Part shown: piece after piece, positions 53,520-64,000 of the stretch
Position numbering within the stretch: the first letter of the stretch is position 1
Layout: each line of letters begins with the position of its first letter
Assembly (NCBI GenBank): GCA_930367215.1
Contig: OV884058.1
Location: 214,624,208-214,688,207, forward strand
DNA: 64,000 nt
Direction of reading: 5' to 3'
DNA from: Pollenia angustigena
Lineage: Eukaryota > Arthropoda > Insecta > Diptera > Polleniidae
Position numbers and translations under genes: made by a program
Notes under the pieces: model-generated
What the model saw: the letters and a program-made list of their open reading frames with translations, nothing else
Databases searched by the model: none
What the model was told of the DNA's origin: nothing

Positions 53520-54838
53520 TATTGTCTTGAGAAGGTAAATAAGCTATATCAGAACGAAAAGTATTTCTGTATTCATACTCGTGTATAATAGCGTTAGGAG
53601 GCCAAAAATTAGGATTGACAATTGTATTAAAATTTTCTTCTGGAACAATGATTTTAAAACATGATTTGCTTCTTCTTTCAGAATACTTGAACTTAAAAAC
53701 ACTTATATCAATTTCATTACCAAGTTTACAGTTAATGTATTGTTTAGTTGCATCTGTAGTGGGATTCTGTAACTTTTAACAATAACAACAGTTGTTATAA
53801 TTGTCAACATGTTTTGTTGTTTGCACTTACGATTATGTGATTCTTAAAATTGTTGTTAAGAACATAGACAAAAATTAACGTCAAGTGGCATCACTGTCAA
53901 AAAAAGGGCAAAATAACGAAAAACACAAAGAGGAATAAAAAAAAACAAATTAAATTATTAAAACTAAACAGAATTTTTTTTAGTTTTTTGTTTTTTTAAG
54001 AAGATAAGCCAAACATTTTACTATTAAATTAAATGCAAATTATTTAATTGCCATTTTCAAGTTATATTATTTCTTTTAACTAAACATTTTTTATTTTTTC
54101 AACATTTAACAATAAATAAACAACACTAAAAAAGTTGTCGTTTACTTAACACAAGCAGCTGACTTAACGATAACAAGTGCTGTTTAAAATGTTACAGAAT
54201 AGCAAAATCGTTAATTTGCTTGTTAATTTTTTTAACAATGACAACTATTGTTAAAATTAATTACAGAATCGCACTACTGATGTTGTATCTGAAGCAAAAC
54301 GAGCAGCAAATATTGTCTTTTTTGGACCAATGACTTTAAGTTGAATCGGGTTACCAGTTACATTATTAGGAACATTATTATTAATAGAAGGCAGAATCAT
54401 GACCTGCTGTTCTTCTTCTTGTACAGATAAATATGATGTTGTGTTTGTATTTGAAATTTTTTGTTGGAACAGAAGACATTGATGAAATCGAAGTAGGCAG
54501 CTTTTCCTTAGAATGAGATGGTATGAGAGATGGAATATTGTTAGAAGGAGAAATGGATGATTCCTTATTGGTTACAGGAGGTGTTAAATTTAACGAAACA
54601 TGTGATGGCGTGATCGAGTGTATAGGAATGAGAGCTGGAGTAATAGAGTGTGTAGCCAAAGGTGTTGCCGATGTAATAAGATGGTTTTTGTAAAATAATG
54701 GACCGATTCGTTCCATTTTCAATAGGCTTGGTCCTTGCACCAGTCAGAGCCTCTGTAAATTTCATCAAATTGTCTCCGAATTTGTGATCTGTATGCACAA
54801 GTTTGCATTGACAGCAAGCCGGCCGGACGGACATCCTT
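53520..54838 (-). pseudogene. LINE ORF1 remains, split by a MITE
   Basis: Downstream of the MITE (53757-53520) the minus strand reads D-A-T-K-Q-Y-I-N-C-K-L-G, S-C-F-K-I-I-V-P and F-W-P-P-N-A, a typical C-terminal ORF1 block. Upstream (54276-54420) it reads G-P-K-K-T-I-F-A-A-R-F-A-S-D-T. The N-terminal part (54420-54838) is Ser/Pro/Thr-rich with Cys-x-x-Cys near M-S-V-R-P-A-C-C-Q-C, spread over two frames. The protein would bind LINE RNA. It is broken by the MITE and by frame changes. Confidence 0.7.
53759..54274. mobile_element. MITE inserted in LINE ORF1
   Basis: Ends GTGGGATTCTGTAA and, in reverse, GTGCGATTCTGTAA, each followed by TAACAATA(A/G)-CAAC-like repeats. TA lies at 53757-53758 and 54275-54276. 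516 bp, AT-rich interior with many AACAATAACAAC/GTTGTTATTGTT inverted motifs. Confidence 0.85.
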
Positions 54839-55611
54839 AGATCGACTCAGAAAGTAACTCTGAGCCGATATTACGAATAATTTGGAATTATTTCTTATTA
54901 AATTCCTAATTAATTTTCTTTAAACTAATTTATTTATTACATTTACATACATATGGTCATTTTTTTTTAATTACAATGAATCATCTTCAGTACTGGATTC
55001 TTCCAAAAAAAATATTGCCGCTCAACGAAGCATTTGTTTCGTCATCTTTAGCTGGTTCATCAACATTTTCTCTCAGAATATATTTCTCAATTTCTTCAAA
55101 AAATATATTTTTAGTCTTTGGATTCCTTTTTGAAGATAACAACGGATCTGACGAAAGTATTAAATGAGTCATTAAATCTTTATGAGTGTCGTCGTGACGT
55201 TTTTCTCGTATGGGACAGTCTGGGTTTTCTCACGATTTTGTGGTTGGCTTCCAATGCTTCTTCGGAAAAGCACCCTGAAATTTATTTTAGTTATTAGTTA
55301 CGTTTCATTATAATTACATAAAGCCACTTTAATACCTCAATATTTCTTATTATGTTCCTAGTTTATTTTTTTTAAACTAATTCAATCTATGAAAATTTGA
55401 GCAAAACTCACGAAAATTTTTTTCTTAAATACATTTTTTTTCAAGTTGTGCTTAAATTTTTTAAATTGTTTTTGTTGTAGGTATTAGAAAACAGTCTAAA
55501 TATTCGAAATCAGAAAAAAACCCATAGACGATATTTTTATTTTTTTTTAATGTTCCATCAAAGTTAAGAAATTTTTAGAGCTTAAGTAAATAACACAGTA
55601 CAACAGCCAAT
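54839..55611. other. no gene seen; first copy of a duplicate
   Basis: 55395-55560 (CTATGAAAATTTGAGCAAAA ... AACCCATAGACGATATTTTT) recurs at 56440-56600 on the other side of the MITE. The 60-codon frames near 54976-55172 lack motifs. Confidence 0.5.
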
Positions 55612-56144
55612 CTGGGGGGTGAGAAATTCCAAGTCAGGGTGATGGTACTAGGTCAGTATAGTAAAACCCTCAAAGGGTTTGGCGTTCGTATGTGTCAGTT
55701 TTTTTTATGACATTTTAAATTTTTTCCTTATCTTGATGTTTTTTTGTTTAACATAACTCGAGAACCACTTGTCCGATTTTGCTAAAACAAACTCAAAAAA
55801 ATTTAGAATTACAATTTCTTTAATCCGTTCATATAACGTTTTTCTTTATAATCAACAGTTTTGCCGGTAAAAATAAATTTGTGGAGAATTATAGTTGATA
55901 AGTGCAAAAAAATGTTCAAGCCTGGATGTATGCAGCAGATTTTATCACAAACCTGCACTGCAATTTTTTTGACTTTTTTTAAACGATCGGTGAAAATCGT
56001 CGGACTTTTGTTTGTTATTTGAAAGAATACACCCACATTCAGTGATGTGTCATAAAACTGACACATACGAACGCCAAACCCTTTGAGGGTTTTACTATAC
56101 TGACCCAGTACCATCACCCTGACTTGGAATTTCTCACCCCCCAG
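55612..56144. mobile_element. MITE with ~88-bp perfect-like inverted arms
   Basis: CTGGGGGGTGAGAAATTCCA-AGTCAGGGTGATGGTACT at the left is mirrored at the right end (...TTTCTCACCCCCCAG). The arms continue through AAACCCTCAAAGGGTTTGGC-GTTCGTATGTGTCAG. 533 bp; the frame at 55809-56300 is a by-product. Confidence 0.85.
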
Positions 56145-56439
56145 ACAATAATCCCAAAAATGTTCCATAGTGTAATAAGCATTTTTCAAACCATTAAAAA
56201 ATATATATAGTTGGTTTAGAATACAGTTAGCTACTACAGAAAAAAATTTGAATCTCGTAATCCAGAAAATGAATTTTTTACAATTATTTTCTTGAAACAA
56301 TAAAAAACCAATGGCATTTGTGATTTCAGCGCCCTCTTATGCCGTAAAATGCAGACAAACACAAACAATTTTTTATACATATTTTGATTTTTGTTGTTTT
56401 TTATTAAACGGTATTAGTTTGAATTTATATTTCCTGAAA

Positions 56440-56605
56440 ACTATGAAAATTTGAGCAAAAATCATGAAAATAGCCATTTGGAAAAAAATTTTTTTTTCAA
56501 GTTGTGGTAAAATTTTTTCAATTGTTTTTCTTGTAGTTATTAAAAAACAGTCTAAATATTCGAAATCAAAAAAAAAAAAACCCATAGACGATATTTTTCT
56601 TTTTA
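56440..56605. repeat. second copy of 55395-55560
   Basis: Direct repeat with small indels, ending AACCCATAGACGATATTTTT. Confidence 0.75.
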
Positions 56606-56607
56606 TG

Positions 56608-56830
56608 CCCTTCACCACAGGTGTAAAAGGGTATATATAAGTTTGTCATAACGTTTGTAATTTCAACAATATTGATTTTAGACCCCATAAAGTATATATA
56701 TTCTGGGTCCATATGAGAAGAGAAGTTGATTTAACAATGTCCGTCTGTCCGTCTTACGTTTGATATGTGTTTTCAAGATAATCCAGACATGATAGCGGCT
56801 AGGTTGTTTTACATTTATGTTACATACCAC
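56608..56830. repeat. dispersed fly repeat, copy 1
   Basis: CCCTTCACCACAGGTGTAAA-AGGGTATATATAAG ... ATGTCCGTCTGTCCGTCT-type sequence, repeated at 62616-62850 with few differences. It starts with the imperfect palindrome CCCTTCACCACAGGTGTAAAAGGG. Confidence 0.8.
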
Positions 56831-57432
56831 ACTACTTAAAAGTCTTCATTAAAAATCGCCCAAACATGCAGGGTTATCGCCTTGTAAAAAAATAAAATGA
56901 AATTTTTTTTTACAATAAAATAAGAATTATCCATTTCCATACGAAATTTAATTTTGACTACAACTATTTTTTTTAGTCAAAATTTATTATAATTTATTAT
57001 AATACATAAAAAACTTAAGTTATATCAATACCTATTCTTCAATTTTTAAAATAATTCTAAAAAAGCTAGAAACATTTAATTAAAATGCTTAAAAAAATGC
57101 GAAGCGCTTAATGAAAGTATTTTAGCTAAATTAAAATTTTTTAATCTAAGTTAAGCTGCAAAATTGCCAAAATGGTCACACTGCTTAAAAACCATACAAA
57201 CAAGCAGGGTTATCCACTTTTACAAAAAAAATTTTACCTATTTAGGGTATATTAGAAATGCCCTAATCGTCTAATTTTACGACTACAAAAAACCGCTAAC
57301 ATAACGAACAGTGATCTAGTGTCGTCGAAATATTAAAAGCAATCTTTGCCTTTTTATTGCTGACATTGATAACATATTAGTCACTTTTTTAGACAATTTA
57401 TACAAAAATATATTCATATATACCTATATACG
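56831..57432. other. no gene seen
   Basis: AT-rich; no supported feature. Confidence 0.35.
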
Positions 57433-57625
57433 GGCCTGTTCTGAAATCACACCTGTGACTTTGTGGTGTTTTGAAAGTCATACCGTTGTTGTGTTTCTTG
57501 GTGTGCTTTCTGCAATTGAAGATCAAACAAAAACCGGACGCTAAAATATCACACGTGTGATTTTAGTAGGCATATGTGATTTCAAATCACGTGATTTGAG
57601 TTAAAGTGATTTTCAGAACAGGCCT
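57433..57625. mobile_element. short MITE, GGCCTGTTCTGAAA ends
   Basis: GGCCTGTTCTGAAATCAC at the left and GTGATTTTCAGAACAGGCC at the right form inverted ends. The interior carries several TCACACGTGTGA-like palindromes. 193 bp. Confidence 0.75.
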
Positions 57626-57958
57626 GATAATATCTTCTGCACAAAAGCGATTTAAAAGCATACACAATTTAAGCAATTTCTTGGTATGTTTATGTTGTAT
57701 TATTGATAAATAAAAAACATTTAAATTGGTTTGCGACTTTTATTAACCAAAACGACAGTTTAGGTTTCAAAACGGTTAATGGTAACCCTGTAAAATAGTT
57801 GTGTGTTGTTTTTTTGTGGTTTTTTTCATTTAAAATACTGCTTTCTTTTTTATTTAATATTACCTTCTGTATTATACACAAACAACAAACACATACATAC
57901 TTTAATTTACTATTAATAATTATTGATATCACATACTCAAATCAACAACGGCTTTACA

Positions 57959-58032
57959 TGCGGTTCGATGGTCGAACGGTCTGCCTCCTAACAATTTCTT
58001 ATTGGTTTACTGGTTCGAATCCCATTCATTCC
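57959..58032 (+). repeat. tRNA-like (SINE head) sequence
   Basis: GCGGTTCGATGGTCGAACGG followed about 40 nt later by ACTGGTTCGAATCCCATTC gives A-box-like and B-box-like blocks. Stems do not close as in a true tRNA and no CCA-side pairing is seen. A tRNA-derived repeat or pseudogene is the likely explanation. Confidence 0.5.
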
Positions 58033-58327
58033 ATTTTTTTATTGTTTGTTTTTTATAAATTCTTTTTATCTAAAGAGAAATTGGTCAGTTTTTCACTTTA
58101 AAATTTTTAAAATATATTTATGAACTTCATATACGTATATTTTATACATATTTACGCCTTTTAATTTACCCTTATTTTTTTATTGATTTCATTTTTTTTT
58201 TTAATTATTTTATGTTTTTATAATTATTTTTTTATTTTATAGGTAATTCGTTTACATACATAAGTTTGTCATTCTGTTTGTTATTTCTACAATACTGATC
58301 TCAGACCATATAAAGTGTATGTATATT
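58033..58327. other. no gene seen
   Basis: Very AT-rich with T-tracts; no supported feature. Confidence 0.35.
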
Positions 58328-58770
58328 AGAGTGGGTCAATTTGTTCGGGCCCAAAAAAAGTGACAAAGCGTATAGCAAAATCGTAATCTACGGAAAATTC
58401 TAAGAACTTTTCCTAAAGAAACCATGGTTCTAAAATCAAAATCGAGCTTCCGGCTTTTGACTTGAAAGTTTGGTGCTCAGAAAATCTGGAAAAATAAAAC
58501 TTTTTTGGAAATATTTATTGCAATTGGTGAATAGTTGGCCTGTATTGCTGAAAGAGGGCTTGTTTAAAAGAAAATTCTCTCAGCTTTCTATATCTATGCT
58601 TATTTTTAGAAAATTATGTATATCAATAATTGGTTAAGAGGCTTTGCCAAAATAAACATAGTCAAGCTGATAAGAAACCTAAAACTGTTACAAATTTGAT
58701 ACACAAAAGTTAAATAAAATAATTTAACTAAATTTTAATTCAAAGTTGATGAAAATAAAACAATTCTGCA

Positions 58771-59004
58771 GCATTTTGACAAAACATCTTAAGTAGAGAT
58801 AAGATAGCAAAAAAGTTTAAAAAAAACTCGGTGAAAAAAGCATTTTTGTTAAAAAATAAAATAAACCTAAATTAAAGAAAAATTTCGTTTATAATACAAA
58901 ATTTTAAAAACGTAAGCAAAAATGTTTTTTGAATGAAAATTCGTACGATTAACATCATTTTTTTCAACTTTTTAGTTTTGACTTAAGATGTTTTGTCAAA
59001 ATGC
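58771..59004. mobile_element. MITE with ~28-bp inverted ends
   Basis: GCATTTTGACAAAACATCTT-AAGT at the left, ACTTAAGATGTTTTGTCAAA-ATGC at the right. A decayed relative lies at 32992-33200. Confidence 0.8.
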
Positions 59005-59611
59005 CATAGAATTAATTAAACAAAACTTCATTAAACGAAAATTTCTTTAAATAAAATTTAAGCAAAAACTTAAAATAAAAATATTAAAGAAAAATATTTT
59101 TTATTTTTATTCTTTTTTTTTATTAAAACGCATTTTTTTAAATTCACAACAAAAAAAAGGAACCGATTAAAATAAAAATAAAAAATTTATAAAAACAAAT
59201 ACGGGCAAAAAAAAAATTAAGTTTCGGCCTATAGCTGCAATTTACATACAATATCTTTTTTGCTATCCATTCATGGTATTCTGTTGCGGCTTTAAATAGT
59301 AACTGCCAAAATATAATCGCGATTACCTTCTATGGCACGTGGGAAACAGTGGTAGGCAATTGTACAAATCGCTCAGTTCCCTGAATATGTGCCGGTAACC
59401 CTAGATCAGTAAACGGTAGATGCTTGTAGTAAATGGCGGCTCAGACAAAATGCTATCGTCCATTTATAATTTGGAAAATTGTATTAGTTATAAAAACATA
59501 CATTTGTGAAATACAATTGGAAACTTTCAGAAGTTAAAATTGGAAATTTTTTAAGTTAAATTGGAAATTTCTGAAATATAGTTAGAAAATTCTGAAACAC
59601 AATTGGAAATG

Positions 59612-59940
59612 GTGTAATAAGAAACATAGGCTCTAATTATGTAATTCGCAACGTAACGCCAAAGAATAACATTGAAAGCAAAAACAAAGTCATAAATTTT
59701 TTGTAATTTTGTTGTTGCTTTCTACAGAACGTTGCGAATTACATAATTAGGGCCTATGTTTCTTACCACACCATTTCCAATTGTATTTCAAAATTGTCTA
59801 ACTATATTTCAGAAATTTTAAAACCGTACATGAATTTTTGCAGAACGCAACAACAAAATTACAAAATATTTATGATTTTGTTTTGCTTTCAATGTTATTC
59901 TTTGGCGTTTCGTTGCGATTTACATAATAAGGGCCATAAT
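59612..59940. repeat. inverted repeats around TAATTATGTAATTCGCAACG
   Basis: 59612-59660 (AAGAAACATAGGCTCTAATT-ATGTAATTCGCAACG) is mirrored at 59730-59765, with a third, diverged copy at about 59870-59935. The central parts share AACATTGAAAGCAAAA. Probably nested MITE debris. Confidence 0.65.
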
Positions 59941-61012
59941 TTAAAAACAAAAAATAAATAGGTAATGCGAAACTGAAAAGTTTGTAATTCTATCGTTGTA
60001 TCACACAATTTACCGTGAAAGTTCTCACGTTTATTGCATTTTATAAATGTATGGTAAACAAAAATAATTTTTTTTTAATAAAAATTTTCACTTTTTCCAC
60101 GCGTTTTCAAGAATAGCCAACAATATTTAAAAATGTACAAAAACTCGTATTAAGCGCATAAGTTTATAAGTGCTGTTATGGTTTAGAGGTTATGTTGGGC
60201 CTTGTGGCCCAGAATGTAATGGTTTAATATCCGGCTTGACCAGTATTTTTTCTTTTAAAGACATGTTTATTGAAGTTGGTACCAAAAAAAAAATGGAGCT
60301 TCGAACAAAGCAGGTTTGTAAGGGCGAAACATAAAAGTTTTGCTTACAATTGCGCTTACGGAAGACATGAATTGTATACGGCGTGTTCCCACTTTGAAGC
60401 AATACATTTTTGACACATAAAGCCCATTATTCAGCGCATATAAAAATTGTTGGATGTAACGTTATTACATTAGTTTTTTTTTAGTATTCTCCCTTACAAA
60501 CCTGCTTCGCAGCAAGGGAATGCCGTAGCACTTGAAATGTTATTTTTCTTTAAAGTTTTTGAGAGTTTTTTCACTTACTTTACTGTATTTCTGTATATCT
60601 TATTCCGTAGCGCATAACTTTGCGCTTATATTTTTAAATGGACACTTAGTGCTTCGCAAAATTATAGAAATTTTCATTGGGCAATTAAATTTTTTTTTTT
60701 TTTTAGTTTCTTTTTTAAAAAGGTTGTGAATTTTTAAAATAGAAAATTGTGTTTTAATTAAAAATAAAATGAATTTTTTTTATTTCACCAGCTTGACTAT
60801 GAACAATTTAACAAAAATCTCCTAACCAATTATTTATGTACAGAATTTTCTAACAATGAGCACAGATATAGAAAGCTGACAGAATTTTCTTTTAAACAAG
60901 CCCTCTCTTAGCGATACAGGCCAACTATTCACCAATTGCAATAAATATTTCCAAAAAAGTATAATTTTTTTCAGATTTCCTGAGCACAAAATTTTCAAGT
61001 CAAAAACCGCCC

Positions 61013-61436
61013 TGCAAATAAAATTGGACCACCTGACCCATTTTGATAAAATGGACTACTCCATGGACTAGTCCGATGTAATGCAAGCATGGACCATGCC
61101 ATTGTTAAAAAGTGTTTGTAGTGAGACGACATGTCTTCGTTTTTTAACGACATGCTTTCGTGTTTAAACGACTTCAAAACTAATCCTCTTGAGTATACCA
61201 TGGAGTAGTTTTAAAACTACTCCTTACTGGTCCAAAGGTGGGTTATATACCATGGAGTAGTTTTAAAACTACTCCTTAGTGGTCCAAAGGTGGGTTATAT
61301 GGTCCTCTCCTAGGACATCGTAATGTTAAATAGACCAGGTTTTTTCCATACGTTTGGGTTACTTGTGGACTAGTCCTGGTCCCTTGTGGACTACTCTTTA
61401 CACGCGTGTTTGGACTGGTCCTATTATTTGCAGGGC
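61013..61436. mobile_element. MITE in the right arm, relative of 25043-25253
   Basis: Ends CCCTGCAAATAAAATTGG and TATTATTTGCAGGG. The left arm of the host element reads straight through this point (AAGCCGGAAGCTC in reverse), showing the empty site. The interior has a 52-bp tandem duplication (61202 and 61254), each unit with a 22-bp perfect palindrome centred on TTTTAAAA. Confidence 0.85.
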
Positions 61437-61555
61437 GGAAGCTCGATTTTGATTTTAGAACCATGGTTTCTTTAGGAAAAGTTCTTAGAATTTTGCGTAG
61501 ATTACGATTTTGCTATACGATTGGTGGGCAAAAAAATTGACCCACTCTAATGTAT

Positions 61556-62050
61556 ATACCTATATTGGGTGCTTATGAGGAGAAAAGTGGATTTAACGAT
61601 GTCCGTCTGTCAGTCCGTTTGTCAATTTTTATAGAAACTTAATTTTTAGGCCTGCCATATATATGACCTATGGATACGCCTTATTTATTAAAACATCGGA
61701 AATCGTTAGTAAAACATATTCTCTGCAAAACTCGGAAAAATCGATTCAGCTACAAAAAACTTATGACCTAAATAGGTATATCTACATTTTTTTTTCAAAT
61801 AACCATTTGCGGGATCCATAGGTCTTTTCGAGTCCGAATTTTATAAACCAAGTAAATGCTAAATTTCTTCTTAAACACGTCGGTATATAAATGTGTCAAA
61901 TTGGTTAAAAAATGGACAAGTAATGAGTAAAATGTAAAATGGCCATCTGCATTTTCATAACAACTTAAGTTTTAGGACTATCATGTGTACTCTGGATATG
62001 CCTTATATATTGTGCACTCTATAATCCGAATTCATTCCAACTTTATAATT
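61556..62050. repeat. dispersed fly repeat, diverged copy
   Basis: Shares GATTTAACGATGTCCGTCTG, CCTATGGATA(C/T), AAAACTCGGAAAAATCG and CTTCTTAAACACGTCGGTAT with the copies at 62616-64000. Confidence 0.7.
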
Positions 62051-62615
62051 TACAATAAATATATTAAACAACAAAGCATACAAACTGTTGAGCAGTCTTA
62101 TGTTTGCTGGGATAGATGCCGATGCATTTACGCATGGGTTTGATTCTTCTTTTTTGTTATTTTAAATACGAAAAAGCTCGCACACATGCGTTCTGTTCAG
62201 GCCTGCCATTTTTGCCGATTTATCGGCATTTTGCCGATTTTTTGCCCCTAAATTATCAAAGTGCCGATTTGCCGATTTTTGCTCCAAAAATGCCGATTTT
62301 TTGACTAACACGTAAAAGGCGATTACTTTTTGTTTGTTTGATAATAATACACTAACTTTAAGCGATACTGAAACAGTTGTAACATTGAAAAGAGACAACT
62401 GTTATTAAGTCAGCGCTTCTACTAAAGAAAAAGGTGTTAGTTTTATTCAATATTAAATGCAGTGTTTGTAATGTGTGTTGGGTTAATACATTTTTATTTG
62501 AAAAATATTCCACTATGAAGAATTAAAGGCCAAAGTTAAAAAAGAAATAATTTTTAAACCTAAAATAATTCAGTTAAAATTTTTTTTCTATTAGGAAATT
62601 ATACAACACTTTTTA
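62051..62615. other. no gene seen; possible hAT end
   Basis: CAGGCCTGCCATTTTTGCCG at 62198 looks like a hAT left end and is followed by GCCGATTT repeats, but no matching right end or 8-bp duplication was found. Confidence 0.4.
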
Positions 62616-64000
62616 TACCCTTCACCACAGGTGTAAAAGGGTATATATAAGTTTGTCATAACGTTTGTAATTTCCACAATATTGCTTTTAGACCCCATAA
62701 AGTATATATATTCTGGGTCCATATGAGAAGAGAAGTTGATTTAACGATGTCCGTCTGTCCGTCTGACCGTCTGTCTGTCTTACGTTTGATATGTGTTTTC
62801 CGGATAATCCAGACATGATAGCGGCTAGGTTGTTTTACATTTATGTTACATACAGTCCACCATCTCTTGCTATTGAAAAGCAGCCAGATCGGTCCAAAAA
62901 TGACGTAGATATGAGCAAAAAACCACGACTACCTCTAAATTTTTCCAAAAATCCCTTGTTGTTGTTGTATTTTTTTTATTTCTGTATATCTTGAGAACGG
63001 CAAGAGCCAAAGTTTCCAAATTAGGTACACAATAAACACCATCCTACAAAATGTGGGACGGATTGGAGAAGTGGGCGTGGTACCTCCCGTACAAAAAAAT
63101 TAAAAATTTTATAAAAACCTTAATTCCTATGTCCTATGGATATGAATTATATATCAAAATATCGGAAATTTTTAGAAGAACATATTTTATAAAAAACTCG
63201 GGAAAATCGGTTCAGATGCAAAAAAGTTATGACCAAAATTAAATTTTTTTTTAAATACCCAACTTTCGGGAACCATAGATCTCCCCGAGTCCAAGCTTTA
63301 TAACTAAAGTAAATGGTAAATTTCTTCTTCAACACGTGGGTATATAAATCTGCCAAATCGGTTAAAAAATGGCAGAGTTATAACCGAAATACTGAATCCA
63401 CAAAAATTACTCTTTTTTATTTATAATTAACTTTGTTAAAATATATATTTACAAGTTTATATAAATATTTATATATAAATATAACTTAAGTAAATGGTAA
63501 AAATCTTCCTTAACACGTCGGTATATAAAACTATCAAATCGGTTAGACAATGGGTAATTTATGAGCAAAATACTCCAAAAATGGGCTAAAAAACATCAAA
63601 ATTTTTATAAAAACCTAAATTTTAGGGCTGCTATACGTCCTATGGATATGACTTATATACCAAAATATCTGAAATTTCTTGTAGAACATATTTTATAAAA
63701 AACTCGGAAAAATCGGTTCAGATACAAAAAAGTTATGACCGAAATTAAATTTTTTTTTTAAATACCAACTTTCGGGAACCATTGATCTCCCCGTGTCCAA
63801 GCTTTATAACTAAAGTAAATGGTAAATTTCTTCTTCAACACGTGGGTATATAAATCTGCCAAATCGGTTAAAAAATGGCAGAGTTATAACCGAAATACTG
63901 AATTTACAAAAATTACTCTTTTTTATAATTAACTTTGTTAAAATATATATTTACAAGGGTATATATTCTTCCTTAACACGTCGGTATATAAAACTATCAA
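62616..64000. repeat. dispersed fly repeat with ~500-bp tandem units, runs off window
   Basis: Starts CCCTTCACCACAGGTGTAAA as at 56608. From about 63110 a unit with CCTATGGATATGA, AAAACTCGG, TTATGACC and CAACACGTGGGTATATAA-type blocks repeats about 506 bp later (GTCCTATGGA at 63131 and 63637). The sequence stops inside the second unit. The short frames here have no coding meaning. Confidence 0.8.

Larger units (their letters stand above)
50563..54838 (-). mobile_element. near full-length non-LTR retrotransposon (LINE)
   Basis: Minus-strand element. Its 3' end is an A-rich tail (T-run on the plus strand at about 50563-50577, then AAATAAATAAATA-type). It has an intact ORF2 (50672-53500) and ORF1 remains upstream (about 53520-54838). 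ORF1 is interrupted by a 516-bp MITE. The 5' limit is approximate, and no target duplication was found. Confidence 0.85.
58328..61555. mobile_element. 3.2-kb element with ~350-bp inverted arms
   Basis: The left arm (58328-58680) starts ATTAGAGTGGGTCAATTT and is mirrored by the right arm, which ends AAATTGACCCACTCTAAT at 61555 and begins near 60785. Shared inner blocks include AAACCATGGTTCTAAAATCA, ATTGGTGAATAGTTGGCCTG and the AGCTTGACTATG end. The right arm is interrupted by the MITE at 61013-61436. No transposase was recognised inside. Confidence 0.8.

Noticed and set aside
55809..56300. 163-codon minus-strand frame
   Set aside because: It covers the right arm of the 55612-56144 MITE and flanking repeat. 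No protein features.
57959..58032. Functional tRNA gene
   Set aside because: A- and B-box-like blocks are present but the cloverleaf does not close. Annotated as tRNA-like repeat only.

Overview
The window looks like AT-rich, repeat-dense nuclear DNA of an insect, most likely a brachyceran or calyptrate fly. This is inferred from the interspersed repeat style (the 'CCTTCACCACAGGTGTAAAAGGG' type family, tRNA-like SINE heads, many TA- and 8-bp-TSD elements), not from a host gene. I found no convincing host protein-coding gene. Almost everything recognisable is a mobile element, many of them nested.

Region 1 (1079-17549) is a complete Maverick/Polinton, i.e. an adintovirus-like endogenous element. 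It has a perfect 6-bp target duplication (AACCTC at 1073-1078 and 17550-17555), ~1-kb terminal inverted repeats starting AGTAGTATATTTAGG, and an almost full virus-like gene set. From left to right: three small minus-strand ORFs of unknown function; a plus-strand protein-primed DNA polymerase B (N-terminal zinc fingers, one 84-nt intron, two one-base frame breaks); a minus-strand adenain-type protease overlapping a PLA2/pX-like minor virion protein; then a tightly packed plus-strand block of FtsK/HerA packaging ATPase, a conserved low-complexity protein, a coiled-coil fibre-like protein, an RVE integrase with chromodomain, penton, a small linker ORF and the double-jelly-roll major capsid protein; and finally a small Cys-rich ORF running into the right TIR. 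The structural genes look open; the polymerase as read here is not. Two arrays of an 11-bp repeat sit upstream of the ATPase and of the next gene.

Region 2 (17556-30359) is a graveyard: a MITE, a 153-bp tandem repeat, a decayed LINE RT, a piggyBac-like element with intact TTAA/CCC termini and a decayed transposase (24431-26660), and a Tigger/pogo-like element (26874-28359) carrying a nested hAT element (27206-27793). The Tigger/pogo-like element sits in a 255-bp higher-order repeat that preserves its empty site.

Region 3 (30360-46056) holds what I consider the most interesting signal. Two insertions of one repeat family carry five copies of a complete type I hammerhead ribozyme core (CUGAGGA, 5-bp stem II, GAAA, GUC). 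One insertion is a head-to-tail array of a 569-bp unit (2.76 copies) bounded by a 13-bp target duplication (44460-46056). The other is a 5'-inverted copy bounded by a 14-bp duplication (30360-31223). Stems I and II show compensatory changes between the two insertions. This is the architecture expected of a retrozyme-like non-autonomous retroelement. Between them lie MITEs, hairpins, a Tc1/mariner transposase scrap and a decayed TE-associated ORF (43287-44010).

Region 4 (46057-64000) contains a TA-flanked MITE holding a tRNA-like/poly(A) insertion, an RTE-like RT fragment, a near full-length LINE on the minus strand (intact 942-aa endonuclease-RT with YADD; ORF1 split by a MITE), further MITEs, a 3.2-kb long-inverted-repeat element with a nested MITE, and several copies of a dispersed fly repeat that runs off the end of the window.
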